In this document: positions 42,256-53,578 of the stretch, piece after piece | Layout: each line of letters starts with the position of its first letter | Position numbering within the stretch: the first letter of the stretch is position 1 | Origin: Thysanoteuthis rhombus | Taxonomy: Eukaryota; Mollusca; Cephalopoda; Oegopsida; Thysanoteuthidae | Assembly: GCA_963457665.1 (NCBI GenBank) | Contig: OY735225.1 | Coordinates: 3,210,086 to 3,274,085 of the forward strand | DNA length: 64,000 bases | Direction of reading: 5' to 3' | Notes under the pieces: generated by a model | Told to the model about the DNA's origin: nothing | The model's input: the letters and a program-made list of their open reading frames with translations, nothing else | The model's database searches: none | Position numbers and translations under genes: made by a program

Positions 42256-42848
42256 AGTTTTCTTTCATACTAATCGAAGTAATAGATATTTTTTCAATCT
42301 TATCATTATTTCATAACAAATGAACGGTTGGTCAGTTGAGATAGAGAATATTAGGACAAAACAAAAGACTCCCTAAAAATTAGAATTCAAAGGCAGCAAA
42401 ATTTTATAATCAGAGAAAAAAAAATCAGATGTGACAGATCCTATACAGAATGATGATATCTCTGTTAATCTTGTTATTCAATGGATTTGCTTGTTTGAAG
42501 ACCCAGTATGATATGTAACAGAATTGACTATGATTGAAGGAGCCAATTCTTAAATGGCGGTCCCTGGGGCAGATGTTGTTTGTAATTTTGCTGCTTTGCA
42601 GCTGCACCAGAGTAACCTTTCTGGGGTGATGAGTATGGAGATCCTTAGTTACCTAGATGTCAAGACTCATGGCCTTGCTTGAATTTAATAATAATAAGTA
42701 AAAAACCATGTTGAAAGGTGAAGGAAGTGGTGCAGAAGAGTTTGTCTAAAAAGAACATATAGATAAAGCATACAAACCCCTTTTCTCAAGGGTATTTAGC
42801 TGTTAAAGCTATCCACATCAAAAATTACCATATGTGCTGATTTGTTTG

Positions 42849-42851
<3 letters not shown>
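42256..42851. other. No recognised feature
   Basis: Intron DNA with no gene or repeat identified. Confidence 0.5.

Positions 42852-42914
<63 letters not shown>
42852..42914. repeat. (TA)n microsatellite
   Basis: About 31 TA units. Confidence 0.97.
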
Positions 42915-42915
<1 letters not shown>

Positions 42916-44129
42916 CCAGAATTTTATTTTATTTTCAATTTAGCCTAAAAAACTTTCTCACGTTTGATGTTGAATACTGAGATCTGTGAAGCGTTGTTTC
43001 TGTTGAGGAGCGGAAAGAGTACTGTATGATTTTTGGGATCTTGGGAAAGACATGTAACTATCTTCCCCCCTCCCCTGACACATCATGGGCCATAATGTAG
43101 CAGTTAATTGTCAGGGGATATAAAACATCAACCTATGTGACCAATACTGTTGGTTGGAGGGAAGAGGGGAAGCCGGGAGGAAAGGGGGGAGGAGGAGGTA
43201 TGTGCTCCCTTTTTAGTTCGATGTGGGTCAGAGATAGGCTATAAAATGTTGAGGTAAAGCTAATTTAGTATCTCTCTATATACTAAGTGAGAAATTATTT
43301 TTGTACCTATGTATTTTATGATTTACCAGTAAAATGAACAAAGGATATTTTATAACCATCCAAGCAAAAAAGGCTAGGAAAAGGCCAAAAAGCCAAGTTG
43401 AAATTATGTTTGAAAAAAGCTAAATCTAAGAAATCAGACTTCAAAGAAGCCAATTTGGCAACTGTGGCCGGAAGTTTGCCAGCCATGGGTCAGAAGCAAA
43501 TAAGAAAATATTGCCCCTGATCATGATTATAATTATAAATTCATTGAAAATAATCTGTTTCTATTAACTTGGTTAGTCTTTTGAATACCACATTAGTACA
43601 TCAGTAATTTCCTGTTCTAGTTTACACAGTACAGCTGCTGTGTGGACAGTGTTGTTATATATTTACAAAAATCTGTTTCAAATTCTGCAGACAGCTTATT
43701 GAGCTTTTAAAGAAAACAAGCCAGAAAGTCAGTCCATGGATGTGCTAATTCAATCTTTAGTGCCTTTAAAAGCCCATTCCTTTTGGAGCTCCCTCCTTTA
43801 AATGCCCTTCCCTCTGAAAGAACTTTCATTTAAGGCTAACAACATAGTAAAATTAGACTTTCATTCATGGAATATTTGCATTCTGACGTAGTAAAATAGA
43901 ATTCATTGATTCACTGAGTTGAAGCCAAAAGTGTACACATACTCCTGTCAATAGGAAAAATTTTGTATGCACTGACTATTAAAAATTACAGGGGACATTG
44001 CTCATGATAGGAAAATGATTTATAATATTGAAAATGCTTTTTGTGTACATTAGAGTTATTTCATTATGTGCGTTCACTTCCTACACTCAAAAGTTTAGCA
44101 ATCTTTTTTTTTTCTCGCTACTTGGGCAC
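42915..44129. other. Intron DNA, no feature
   Basis: Includes a purine-rich patch (43150-43200, GGGAAGAGGGGAAGCCGGG). No coding sequence was recognised. Confidence 0.5.
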
Positions 44130-45082
44130 TGACATATTCTTCTCTCTGGTTTTCAAAAAAATGGACTCTTTTTTCAAAACCACTTCAGGCAGCATTGCGT
44201 GGTGCCTCACTTTATTAACTCTTCCATCTAGAGAGCATCTGTCCCCTTAATGCTGTGGTTCTCAAACTTTATTTTACGACCGGTACATTAAGAAATATGT
44301 TTGACTTATGCAGAGCACCAACTGCAAAAGAAAAAGAATTAGACAAACATTTCAGGAGTCAAATAAATGAAACTTATATACTAGTATACCCCATCAAACC
44401 ACATGAAAAATTAGTGAGTAAAACTGATACACATATTTGTGCTTGTATCTTGACTCAGTTAAAATTACTTCAAATTTTTTTTTTTTTTTCTATGTCTCAT
44501 ATTTGTTGTATTTATTGTTGAAGTTGTTTACTGTTTTCATTATCAGTATCAGTGGATTGTGCTGTAGTTGTGAGTTCTAATTGTTTATTATTCTTTAGGA
44601 GGAGTCATTTTCTCTCATGTTGTTTCGTTTGTTATTTGTAAATAACTTTTCTGCTGGAACATTTTCTGTACCTTTTATTATTCTGAATGTTTGGATTGCA
44701 GCTCCCCTGGTATATACTGATATACATACTCATCACCTCTTTTTCTCTTTCATCTGTCACTATAAAAAGATTAGGATCTCATGGAATCTAGTGATAAAAC
44801 TAATAGATTGGTGACTCTGTGGTGGTAAAAGGGAAAGACATGATACTCTTATTGGACAAATTCAAGACTCTGAAATACATGTTCGTGAACCTGGGAGATA
44901 GATAGTTGTGGCACACAGTTTGAGAACCACTTGGGTTTGACACATTCTCTCTCCTTTCTTATTTCTATAAAATGTTTTTTTTTGTTTTTTCTTTTTCTGA
45001 AGCACTTGAGCCAGCATTTTATGGTCTCCCACTTTATTACCTCTCCCGTCTCTAGAGCATCTGTTCCCCTAATGATTTCAGT
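44130..45082. repeat. Pair of about 120-bp direct repeats flanking a hAT-like element
   Basis: CACTTTATTAACTCTTCCAT then CTAGAGAGCATCTGT-CCCCTTAATG (ending 44252) is repeated as CACTTTATTACCTCTCCCGT then CTCTAGAGCATCTGTTCCCCTAATG (ending about 45081). Upstream CAGGCAGCATTGCGTGGTGC and GAGCCAGCATTTTATGGTCT also correspond. Confidence 0.75.
44253..44933. mobile_element. hAT-like non-autonomous element
   Basis: Left end CTGTGGTTCTCAAACTTTAT and inverted right end CAAGTGGTTCTCAAACTG are matching terminal repeats of the CAGTGGTTCTCAAAC type common among hAT elements. At 681 bp it carries only short fortuitous frames. The immediate 8-bp flanks do not match each other. A 120-bp direct repeat surrounds the element. 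Confidence 0.65.
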
Positions 45083-45659
45083 ATATTTGCTGCATCAGGA
45101 CTGGCCCTAACATGGGCAGTCACCCAGGGTGCCAAGTGCCAGGGGGCACTTGTCATTTGCCCGAGACAGTTGAACTTTCAAGTCATAAATGGAACTATCA
45201 TTCCAATGGAAATAATGATTTACCACCACCCACGTATACTATGTTGGGGGCGATCAATTCAGTAAAAAGAAAAGGTCCAAATAGATACATATGAATGTCA
45301 GAACACATGAATTACCTAAATCCATCAACAGTGATCAAACCAGTCTGTTGTGGGTAGTGTCGACTGAAATTAAAAGACAGCCCCATGAACAGTCTCCAAA
45401 ATAAGTGAATACTATCCCCCCTGGGTGTTATGGATTAGAAATTGGAAAATGAATCTATTGGAATGAAAATATTCAAGATAAGAACTTTACATGATGTAAA
45501 GTCTAATTTTTCTGCAAAATCTGATAGTTTGATACATTTTTTTTGTGGTTGTCTGAACTGTTTTTTTCTACTTTATTATTGGGTATTCGTAAACATTTTA
45601 TTCCTTCATATATATTTTTCTCACTGTAAACCAGAGACAAATAAATAAATTTTCACTAG
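45083..45659. other. No recognised gene
   Basis: The 45095-45175 stretch (GCACTTGTCATTTGCCCG and neighbours) is GC-richer and may be old transposon DNA. Otherwise empty. Confidence 0.45.
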
Positions 45660-45804
45660 TTAATTAACCAGTCAGGGGATCCTACCTACCTCATTGCCTA
45701 TCTTCCACCAAATTTCAGTGAAATTTTTTCAGTACTTTTCGAGTCATCATGTAGACAGACAGACGTGACCAAATATATATAACTCTCCAACTTCATTGAC
45801 AGAG
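45660..45804 (+). repeat. Dispersed repeat family D, partial copy 2
   Basis: CTATCTTCCACCAAATTTCA, TTTCGAGTCATCATGTAGAC, AGACAGAC and the terminal ACTCTCCAACTTCATTGACA-GAGGTAAT, the inverted form of the family's start at 36485. It abuts the RTE copy that follows. Confidence 0.6.
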
Positions 45805-47390
45805 GTAATTATGACTATTAAGGACTGCAAAACAATGAGCAAGATATGCAAGACGTGAGCAATCAACTCGAGGACTTCCCAAAAGTAACCCCGTGGGAGG
45901 TGAAAAAAGCCATTAAACAGACGAAGAAAGGAACAGCCCCTAGACCTGACAACATCACCATCGACCTACTCCGAAAAGCAGGTAAAATCATCAGTTAAAA
46001 ACTGGCTGTCCTCTTCAACTTGTGTCTAAAACACAGTAAAGTCCCAGACGATTGGAACACTGCTATCATAATGCTTTTATATAAAAAGGGAAACCCGAAA
46101 GACCTCAACAACTACAGGCTTATAAGCCTACTCAACTGTGTATACAAACTTTTCACAAAGATCATCATTGACCGAATCTCGAAAACACTTGATGAAAACC
46201 AGCCACGTGAACAAGCTAGCTTTAGAAGAAGCTACTCGACCATGGACCACCTGCATTTGATAAATCAGCTGAAAGAAAAAGCAGCTGAGTATAAACTACC
46301 ATTCACCGTAGGATTTATCAACTTCAAAAAGGCGTTCGACTCAGTAGAAATCCCTAAGGTCATGGAGGCCATCAGTCGACAAGGTGTAGATCCAGTATAT
46401 GTTGAAGTGCTGAAACACATATACAATCACAGCAGCTCATTTATCAGGTTACATAAAGATTCGGACCCCTTTCAGCTCAAGAAAGGAGTAAGACAAGGTG
46501 ATGCCAGCTCACCTAAACTCTTCACAGCCTGCCTTGAGATGATCTTCAGAGGACTAGACTGGGAGAGTAAAGGAATTAAAATAGACAGTGAGTATATGAG
46601 CAACCTCAGATTTGTAGACGACATTGCCCTTTTCGAAGAAAACCTACATGACCTCCAACTAAATGAAGAGAGCAAGAAAGTCGGCCTACACATGAACTTC
46701 AGCGAGACGAAGATCATGAGCAACAACCACATCGGAGATAAAAACACTAAGATCAAAATCGAGGACACAGAACTGGAGGAAGTAGACCACTACATCTATC
46801 TAGGACAACGAATCTTCATGAGACCCTCAAAAGAAGAAGAAATCAAGAGAAGAATCACACTGGGATGGCAAGCTTTTGGCAGAGCTAGCTCAACCTTCAA
46901 AAATAAGAAGATCACAATAATCCTAAAGAGAAGGGTGTATAACCAATGCATCCTCCCTATAGTCACTTTTGGAGCTGAAACATGGAACCTAACCAAGAGA
47001 CAGACTTACAAATTGAGAACCATGCAACATGCACATGAAAGAATTATGCTGGGCATGGAGAGACCACAAGACAGCACAGTATATCTGAGAAAAGATAAGT
47101 CAGGGACATCATAGAATCCATTAAAAATCTCAAATGGCAGTGGGCTGGGCATGTTGCAAGAATGGCAGACAACAGATGGACATCATGACTCACAACATGG
47201 ATCCCCCGAGATCACATGTGCAACTGAGGCCGGCAGAATATTAGATGGAGTGACAAGCTAGACAAGTTCAGGAAGTACTGGCTCCGTGACGTGACACCCA
47301 TGATAGAGAAGTGTGGCAAATCCTGGGGAAGGTCTATGTCCAACAATGGACGTTAAAAGACTACTGATGATGATGATGATGATGATGACA
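45805..47390 (+). mobile_element. RTE-like LINE, best-preserved reverse transcriptase
   Basis: 5'-truncated copy. A 364-residue frame (46020-47114) covers most of the reverse transcriptase: LYKKGNPKDLNNYRLISLLN (fingers), AFDSVE, GVRQGDASSPKLFTACLEMI (motif B), then the C-terminal IYLGQRIF, ILPIVTFGAETWNL and HERIMLG blocks. Reverse transcriptase copies LINE RNA into a nicked target. Two catalytic positions are altered: motif A reads FINF at residues 99-102, with Asn101 in place of the family's Asp (FIDF in the 1.1 kb copy), and motif C reads FVDD (198-201) where FADD/YADD is usual. A stop upstream (near 45993) and a frameshift near 47110 also break the protein. The 3' end is (TGATGA)n at about 47365-47390. 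Confidence 0.93.
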
Positions 47391-47770
47391 ACTCACCATA
47401 CTCCAAAACATTGAGTAGATAAAAAAACTTTGTGACATTTTAGCAGCTTGCTATTATCATCATATTGTGATAATAACCTGGGATTAGGGTTAGTTACTTT
47501 GGGCAAAGGTTAATTTGTGTTGGTGGCTTTTAACTTCTTATTTACATTTATATAACCAGCAGAAAAAAACAGTGAGCTGTGATTAGTACAATTATTTAGT
47601 GTGCTATATTAATGAAAGTCTTTTTTTTTCTCCTGAGTTTCCTACAGTACTATGAAGGTCAACATGTGATCTCATACCTGCAAAATATCTCATCATTTTT
47701 TTTTTTTTTTTATTGGATATTGGTTCTGAAAAAATATAAGCAAGGAAAATTTTGAGTAACTTTTCATTGC
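47391..47770. other. Intron DNA, no feature
   Basis: AT-rich with poly(T) near 47698. Nothing recognised. Confidence 0.5.
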
Positions 47771-48095
47771 GTTGAGATTTTGAACTGAAATTTTAACTGT
47801 AGAAACTACAGGTGTGCTTCAGTTTCAGATCACAGGAATGATTTGAAAAAGCTTGGTTTGAAACCAAAATTCCATTGGTTCTTTCTTCCTGCTTGTTGAC
47901 ACACATTTGGACTCAAATTTGGACTTTCAGACATTGGACTCAACATAGTAAATGGTCAGAGAATGTTTGATTTTTCTGTGTGGTGATTAGATGTGATGTT
48001 CCCGTCACAGCAGGAACCAAGCTTTTTCAAATCGTTCATGTGGTCACTTAACTGAAGTAGTTTCTACAGTTGAAATTTCAGTTCAAAATCTCAAT
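47771..48095. mobile_element. Foldback/MITE-like element with 80-bp inverted arms
   Basis: The left arm (47771-47857) begins GTTGAGATTTTGAACTGAAA and ends AAAAAGCTTGGTTTG. The right arm (48015-48095) is its reverse complement with scattered mismatches: AACCAAGCTTTTTCAAATCG ... CAGTTCAAAATCTCAAT. The spacer is about 157 bp. There is no ORF. Long arms and small size are typical of foldback elements or MITEs. The superfamily cannot be told, and flanking target duplications were not resolved. Confidence 0.85.
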
Positions 48096-48489
48096 CTTTT
48101 TATCGCGTATATCTTGATATTTGAGGGAGATTTACAAGCCAAATCATTTAGATCTTAAAGGAACTTTGTGTAGTTTTTCTGTTGAAAAATAATGCCCAAG
48201 AACGTCATCTGTTAATATATATTTGAAATGTCATTAAGGATGTGAAACTGAGCCGCACACTGGCAACCTATTATACTTCATGTATTGGCGCCAGTAATCG
48301 TACCACACTTTGTTCTGTTCTAAATCAGATTCTTGAGAATGGAGACGATAAGGAAAGCTTCACCAAAATCTGGTTCAAATATCAAACCATCAAAAATTCT
48401 TCTACAGATGCAGACTTGATTCTGCCCAGCTTAAATTTCAAAACATCTGTAGAATATATATGATTATAAAAAATAAGAAAAAAGACACT
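48096..48489. other. Intron DNA, no feature
   Basis: A 73-residue frame (48242-48463) has no recognised motif and no clear exon signals. Confidence 0.45.
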
Positions 48490-48945
48490 AGTCCGAACAA
48501 GTCTTGTTGGTCACTCAATAGAAACCCTCTTGTAACCAGTGATTTTGGGGGGGCAGCATAGCGAGTTGGGGGAGAAGAATAAAAAAATTCGAAAAAAGGG
48601 GTGATCAATGGATAATTAGTTTCTCTCACCATTTGTTGGACAGTGATCACAAAAAAGCCTGAATTTAAAAAAAGAACACATGGGCGCAATCTAGTGACCA
48701 ATTTAGCATAAGCTTACATTGCTAACTGAACCCCCTTTCTAAAAAGGTAGTCTGGGTTAGATTATGAAAAAACAATTAAAAAAAAGTGTTTTTTTTCTAG
48801 ACATGATAGGTAGTGATTGTTTAAATTTTCAGCACTCTAGCTCCATTGGTGCAGCATTATACATACATACATACATAGCCAGCCCAACTTGAAACTGAGA
48901 GATCCTATGTTGACAGTTTTGTTTGACAGTTTCTAATACGGGACA
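48490..48945 (+). mobile_element. MITE-A, copy 8
   Basis: Near full length: GTCTTGTTGGTCACTCAATA-GAAACCC, TTTGTTGGACAGTGATCAC, GACCAATTTAGCATAAGCTT, CTCTAGCTCCATTGGTG and the right end TTGACAGTTTCTAATACGGG. A short internal duplication, GACAGTTTTGTTTGACAGTT, lies near the right end. Confidence 0.8.
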
Positions 48946-48979
48946 TAACTCTGATTATATCAATATGTAGCAACGTAAT

Positions 48980-49375
48980 ATCCAGGGGCAGATTCAGAAT
49001 TTTGAGCAGGGTGGGGTTGTCTAAATGAAAATTGAGTCTGGAGATTTAAAATGGAAAAATCAATATTTACAAATCAAGAGAAGATCAGTAACCTCCATTG
49101 GAAGTAGTCTTGCTATTAGTTTAAATGTTATGTAAATTAACTCTGTGGATTAGGGTACATAAACATGTGAAGATAATTCTTCAATTCACGTACTTGTTTG
49201 CTGAGAGTTGAAAAGAAAACAAATTTCAAACATCAAAAACAAGAAAGTAATATGTAATCTGGTATTTTTTTAATTACGTTTTAGTCGCGTTTTTTTAACG
49301 CTGGAATTGACAAAAAGTAAAGTGAGAAAAGTTGAAGAAATTTACCACTGAACTAATAAATAAAAAGATCTAAAA
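48980..49375 (+). repeat. Dispersed repeat family G, copy 2
   Basis: AGGGGCAGATTCAGAATTTT, AAATCAATATTTACAAATCA, AAAGTAATATGTAATCTGGT and GGAATTGACAAAAAGTAAAG align with 31758-31975. About 100 bp (49085-49195) has no counterpart in copy 1. Confidence 0.7.
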
Positions 49376-49384
49376 AGCATTCAG

Positions 49385-49770
49385 AGAGCACATGCCTCCG
49401 TCAGGGAAAATAATTGTGGATCGATCCATCCCAAAATTTATTCAATTATCCTGTAGCCCTTTGCCTATTCATCCAAGTGATTTCATGGAAATTCATTGAA
49501 AACTTTTGGAGATATCGTATGGACAGACATGTACGTTTGGTGAAATTATGTGGAATGGATACACAACGTAGAGGGGGTAATCGCGCATGGATCTCAAAAT
49601 TCAATCACTCCATTTGTAGTTCATTTCTCAACCTTCCATGAAATTTCATGGAAATTCATTGGAAACTCTCGGAGATATTTTGTGGTCAATCATGAGCATA
49701 CACATTATATATATTTTCACTTCACCTTCCAATTGTCATTTTCATCAACATATATGTAGAAAGAGAATCT
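49385..49770 (+). repeat. Dispersed repeat family D, copy 3
   Basis: Two diverged units, each with GG-AATAATTGTGGATCGATC- or GGTAATCGCGCATGGATC-like text, CTGTAGCCC- or TTTGTAGTTC-like text, CATGGAAATTCATTG(A/G)AAAC and GGAGATATCGTATGGACAGA- or GGAGATATTTTGTGG-like text. It ends about 110 bp before the last coding exon. Confidence 0.65.
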
Positions 49771-49882
49771 GATCAGCACTACCCCCACCCTACCTTGGAT
49801 ATATGCCTGAATATCTTTACATATACATTCTTATTTTTGTATCTAAAAATTTCATAACGTCTTTTTTCTTTATTTCTTGCAG

Positions 49883-50062
49883 AATGTGCGTCAAGGTTGG
49901 CTATCAGTCTTCTACATCTCAGCAGCTATCAATATCTTCGGGGCTATATTCTTTGCACTTTTTGCATCTGGGGAACAGCAGTCGTGGGCAATTGTTGATA
50001 ATGCAGAAGACGAATCTCTTTTGAATCCATCAGAAACAACAGAAAGTCATAAGAGAACCTGA
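49883..50062 (+). CDS. SLC17-like transporter, last exon: helix 12, tail and stop
   Basis: The acceptor is TTTCTTGCAG. The exon begins in phase 0 with [20 protein letters not shown] then [19 protein letters not shown] and ends at TGA 50060-50062. The family pattern W-x-x-VFYIAAAINxFGAIFFxLFAxGExQxWA is matched throughout. The cytoplasmic tail [20 protein letters not shown] contains EDESLL, an acidic dileucine motif of the (D/E)xxxL(L/I) form that can direct proteins to endosomes or lysosomes. Sialin uses a similar motif, but at its N-terminus. Whether this one works is inference. The exon also carries the 5' end of the 3' UTR. Confidence 0.93.
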   Translation, partial: NVRQGWLSVFYISAAINIFGAIFFALFASGEQQSWAIVDNAEDESLLNPSETTESHKRT

Positions 50063-50745
50063 CGACACGGTCAAGATTTTATTCAGTCGAATATTTGATC
50101 ATGAATTTTTTGAAACATTTTTGTTGGTAATTTTTTCGTGTTTTTTATCCATAAAACCTTACTTACCTCTGTGAATAAGTCAGTTTTGAGAAGAAATAAT
50201 TTTTTTAGATTTTATGATGCTGGTTCTAGTTACGATGTAATTGGGCACCTATTTTCCACCATTTTTGTGGAAGTATAGCCACGGTCCGCTATTTTTATGA
50301 AATAAGACTTTGAAAAACGAAAGTTCACAAACAGCGTACTCTGAAGCCTTACTTCCGTGGAAAAGGCGGAAAGTATATGCTCAGTTTAGCATTAGAGTTA
50401 CATTGTAAACAGAACCTCACTCGTAAAACCTAAAAGAATAATTTTTTTCTCAAAATTGATAAATCCACAGAAGTAAGTATTAAGGACTTAAAGCAGAAAA
50501 AATCCTTAACGAAAAAATATTTTTTTGTTTTTTTAATCAAATATTCAACTTAATCAACTTTTAATCAAAGACATTCAACAATTATCAACTGATCACCGAA
50601 AATAAACATTCGATATTTATTTTTATCAGGATATATTTTTCATGATTTTGGGGTTTTTCTCCTTCAACTACAGAAAAAATACAATATGCAGTATTGTACA
50701 ATATAAAATTATTAAACTAAAATAAAGATACACATTTATTTTGCT
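50063..50745 (+). promoter_or_regulatory. 3' untranslated region with two AATAAA signals
   Basis: AATAAA occurs at 50601-50606 and 50721-50726, 540 and 660 bp after the stop codon. Both are canonical poly(A) signals in an AT-rich region, so either or both may be used. The transcript end cannot be fixed from sequence alone. Confidence 0.6.
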
Positions 50746-52204
50746 TTTTAGTTCAGTGGTTCTTAAATCTTATCCATCTATCATGTAGACCCATGTTCTC
50801 ATGAGATTTATTTCAGGCATGATTAAAATTATAGGTTATTATAGAAGGAAAATGAAAAGTAATTTACAGTATCTCATTGATAAAATAGTGAGATTTGAAC
50901 TCGCTTTCCATACTGTATCTTTGAGGGCTGCATTCCCTTGAAAATGAGTGATTTGGCACAAGGGAAATTCTCTTTAACTGCATGGCTATACACAAGGGAA
51001 ATTGTGCTATGCAGTAAAATTTTAATGCGGTGCACAAACTTTCTAAATTTCAGGTAAGAGGAAAAGGTTAAATAATCAAACCATTTGGTCAAACTTGCTC
51101 TCAGTAGCATTATTTGATTACAGGTGTATGCAAAGATTACAATATATGCAAATTGGTGTGTAAATTCAATATTTATTTTTATTTGATATCTTTTGCCCCC
51201 AGGTTTACGGACTAAAAGCACAAAAAATTACTTGCAAGATTTTTTAAGAATTTCTTCAGATGTGTCCACATTTCACAATGATACAGTTCCCATTACATTT
51301 AACCACAGAAAGAGGAAGGAACAGAATATGTGACATCATTAAAAGATCATCTATTCTGAACAATAGATGACCTTTCGAACATTTTTTTTTTTAGTATTGC
51401 CAAGTATTGTTCATCATTGATTACTAAAACTGTTTCTAAAAATGGCTATAATCAGTTGAACTTTTAAATTTCTAGCAAATTTTGTAGCTAAAAATGTAAT
51501 ATATACTCATTTAAAGCACATTTACCAAACCATATACAATGCGTCCAGATTAAATTATCAATAATAATCATACTTTTACTGTAAACTTATATAAACTTTT
51601 CAATTATTCTCTTGATAGTCAGATTTTAGGTGAACCATCCTCACCTTCCTACTTCTACTACCACAACTAGTAATGCTACAACTACTCCTATTAGAATTCC
51701 TTTGGAATCTGAAATCATAGATATGGATGTAAGGATGGTGGACACTTCATTGAACTTATGGTTCTTGTTATGAAATATTTGACTGTCTATCAAAAATTAA
51801 ATATTTTGAACTATCTTTTATTTTGGCTTAAAAGTGCTTATAACTTCTATAATAAAGAACATTTTTAGAATCTATGATAATGTAGAAATAAAAAAGAAAA
51901 ATAGATGCACTGAACAAATTCTTTCTCTTAAGATACATTTTTCATTATAAATATCTGACGTTTGTTTCATTAACTTAAGACAAAAATTCAAATATCTTTT
52001 GCGCATTCAACTTTTTCAGTTGCTCACAGGCTTTTTGGTCCTGCACAATTGAAAGCAACATTTCTCGGAATCCCATCTGACCCAGGTGAAAACAACAGTA
52101 ATATGATTGGGAATTTATGTATTTCCCAGTGTCGTGGATGCCTCAGGCCTCACCCCAAATTTGAATTGCAAAGTTGTGAAGAAAAAAAAAAAGAAAAAAG
52201 AATC
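50746..52204. other. Intergenic DNA, no gene recognised
   Basis: AT-rich. GATGGTGGACACTTCATTGA near 51735 matches the later part of the 31105-31480 repeat. A 115-residue - strand frame (50874-51221) has no known motif. Confidence 0.45.
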
Positions 52205-52540
52205 AACAGGGCTGTTTAGTCATTAGATAGAAACCATCATTGATGCATTAGTTGCTCGTCTAACCTTTTGTTGGATCAGTAAAAAGCGGCTAGGCACAAA
52301 TTAGGGACCAATTTAGCATAAATATACGTTGTACATTGAACCTCTCACTAAAAACCTACTTTGGTAAAGAATTTTGAAGAAAAGAAGGGAAAAATTTTTT
52401 TTTTTTCATTATAATGAATGAACGTTTAATTTTCCAACCTTTAGTGATGCCTGTACCTGTGATACATACATAGCTAGCAGAGCTTGAAAACTGAAGAAAC
52501 CTATGTTCACAGTTTTGTTGGACTATTTCTAACATAAAAT
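52205..52540 (+). mobile_element. MITE-A, copy 9
   Basis: AGGGCTGTTTAGTCATTAGA-TAGAAACCATCA, TAACCTTTTGTTGGATCAGT, GACCAATTTAGCATAAATAT, CTGTGATACATACATAGCT, and right end TTCACAGTTTTGTTGGACTA. Diverged but collinear. Confidence 0.7.
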
Positions 52541-53366
52541 TAAGATCTAAGGACTTTCACATACCTTACCAAAGTGTTTTGTGGGTAGTTCAATGACTTG
52601 TAGTCCTCTTGACCACTTATAATCTGCATTTTTTCCTTTTTCTCTTAAAATACATAGACATAGTAAGTTTACACCTACTTGACTAGTAAGTACCCATGAT
52701 AGAGCAGTACCTACACTGATACTCAAGTACCACAATTCAGATTAGCAGGGGTTTTTACTTTGACTAAAATATCCTGACCAATGATAATAATGATATTGCC
52801 ACTTCTGCCTAAAAATGAATTACTCTAATTTAGTTTAGTTGCTCCATTTTTATAACAATACCCCCATTCTGTGTGCTTATCTCTCTGTCACTCTAGACTC
52901 TACTAACCCATCTACATCTCTCAACTCTTTGGACATGGATACAAGATTACATAGAGCAATACATGAGTTTCACGAGGTGACTGACTGTAGTTGTCAGTCT
53001 CAAATGGGAATGGATGTTATAAACCCAGTATGACAAAAGATGTAATTTTCATTTGAAAATACTAAGAATTAAGCCATATACTTATTCTTCCTGTATTTCT
53101 CTTTATTCCAACCAAGCTTTTCTATAAATGCCTGTGTCATTATGCTACATCATAGCAGTAGTAAAATAAACGTGTCCGTTTCATGATGGATTATTATTGT
53201 AAATCAAGCAATCCCCTAATAAGTGAAAAAAGACAAATTTCAAAAAACTGAAAAATCTGCTAGCAGATAGTTACTAGACTTAAGTTGTAAATTTTCATGG
53301 CTCTATGCTAAAAATTGTGACCCGAATACTGAGACAGACAAATGTATGAAAAGGGAAAAATACCTT
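52541..53366. other. Intergenic DNA, no feature
   Basis: No recognised gene or repeat. Confidence 0.5.
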
Positions 53367-53578
53367 GACACCATGTTTTTTGTTTGGTCAGGTACAGGAT
53401 TGTAGCTATGGTGATTCAATGTCTGTATTTAGAGTAAAGAGCACAATGTTTATACAGATTGTAAATGCTGGTGACATTCACCATTTTTTGTTGTTTGGTC
53501 GGGTCAATGATTATGGTTATAATAATTCAGTATCCGTAGTTGGAATAGAAAGCATAATGCTGATGACACAGTTACTAT
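53367..53578 (+). repeat. Tandem duplication, about 111-bp period
   Basis: TGACACCATGTTTTTTGTTT-GGTCAGGTACAGGATTGTAG...AATGCTG is followed by TGACATTCACCATTTTTTGTTG-TTTGGTCGGGTCAATGATTATGG...AATGCTG. The copies have diverged moderately. Confidence 0.75.

Larger units (their letters stand above)
8247..50726 (+). other. SLC17-family anion transporter gene, 3' half (gene span)
   Basis: Five exons encode the C-terminal half of a major-facilitator SLC17 transporter. Introns inside the window are 2437, 7313, 23340 and 8021 bp, all GT-AG. Members of the family move organic anions (sialic acid, glutamate, urate, phosphate or nucleotides) across lysosomal, vesicular or plasma membranes, often coupled to H+ or Na+. 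The visible half contains the family's [23 protein letters not shown] last helix. Which substrate is moved cannot be told from this half. The promoter, 5' exons and N-terminal helices are not in the window; I saw none in 1-8246. Confidence 0.85.
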
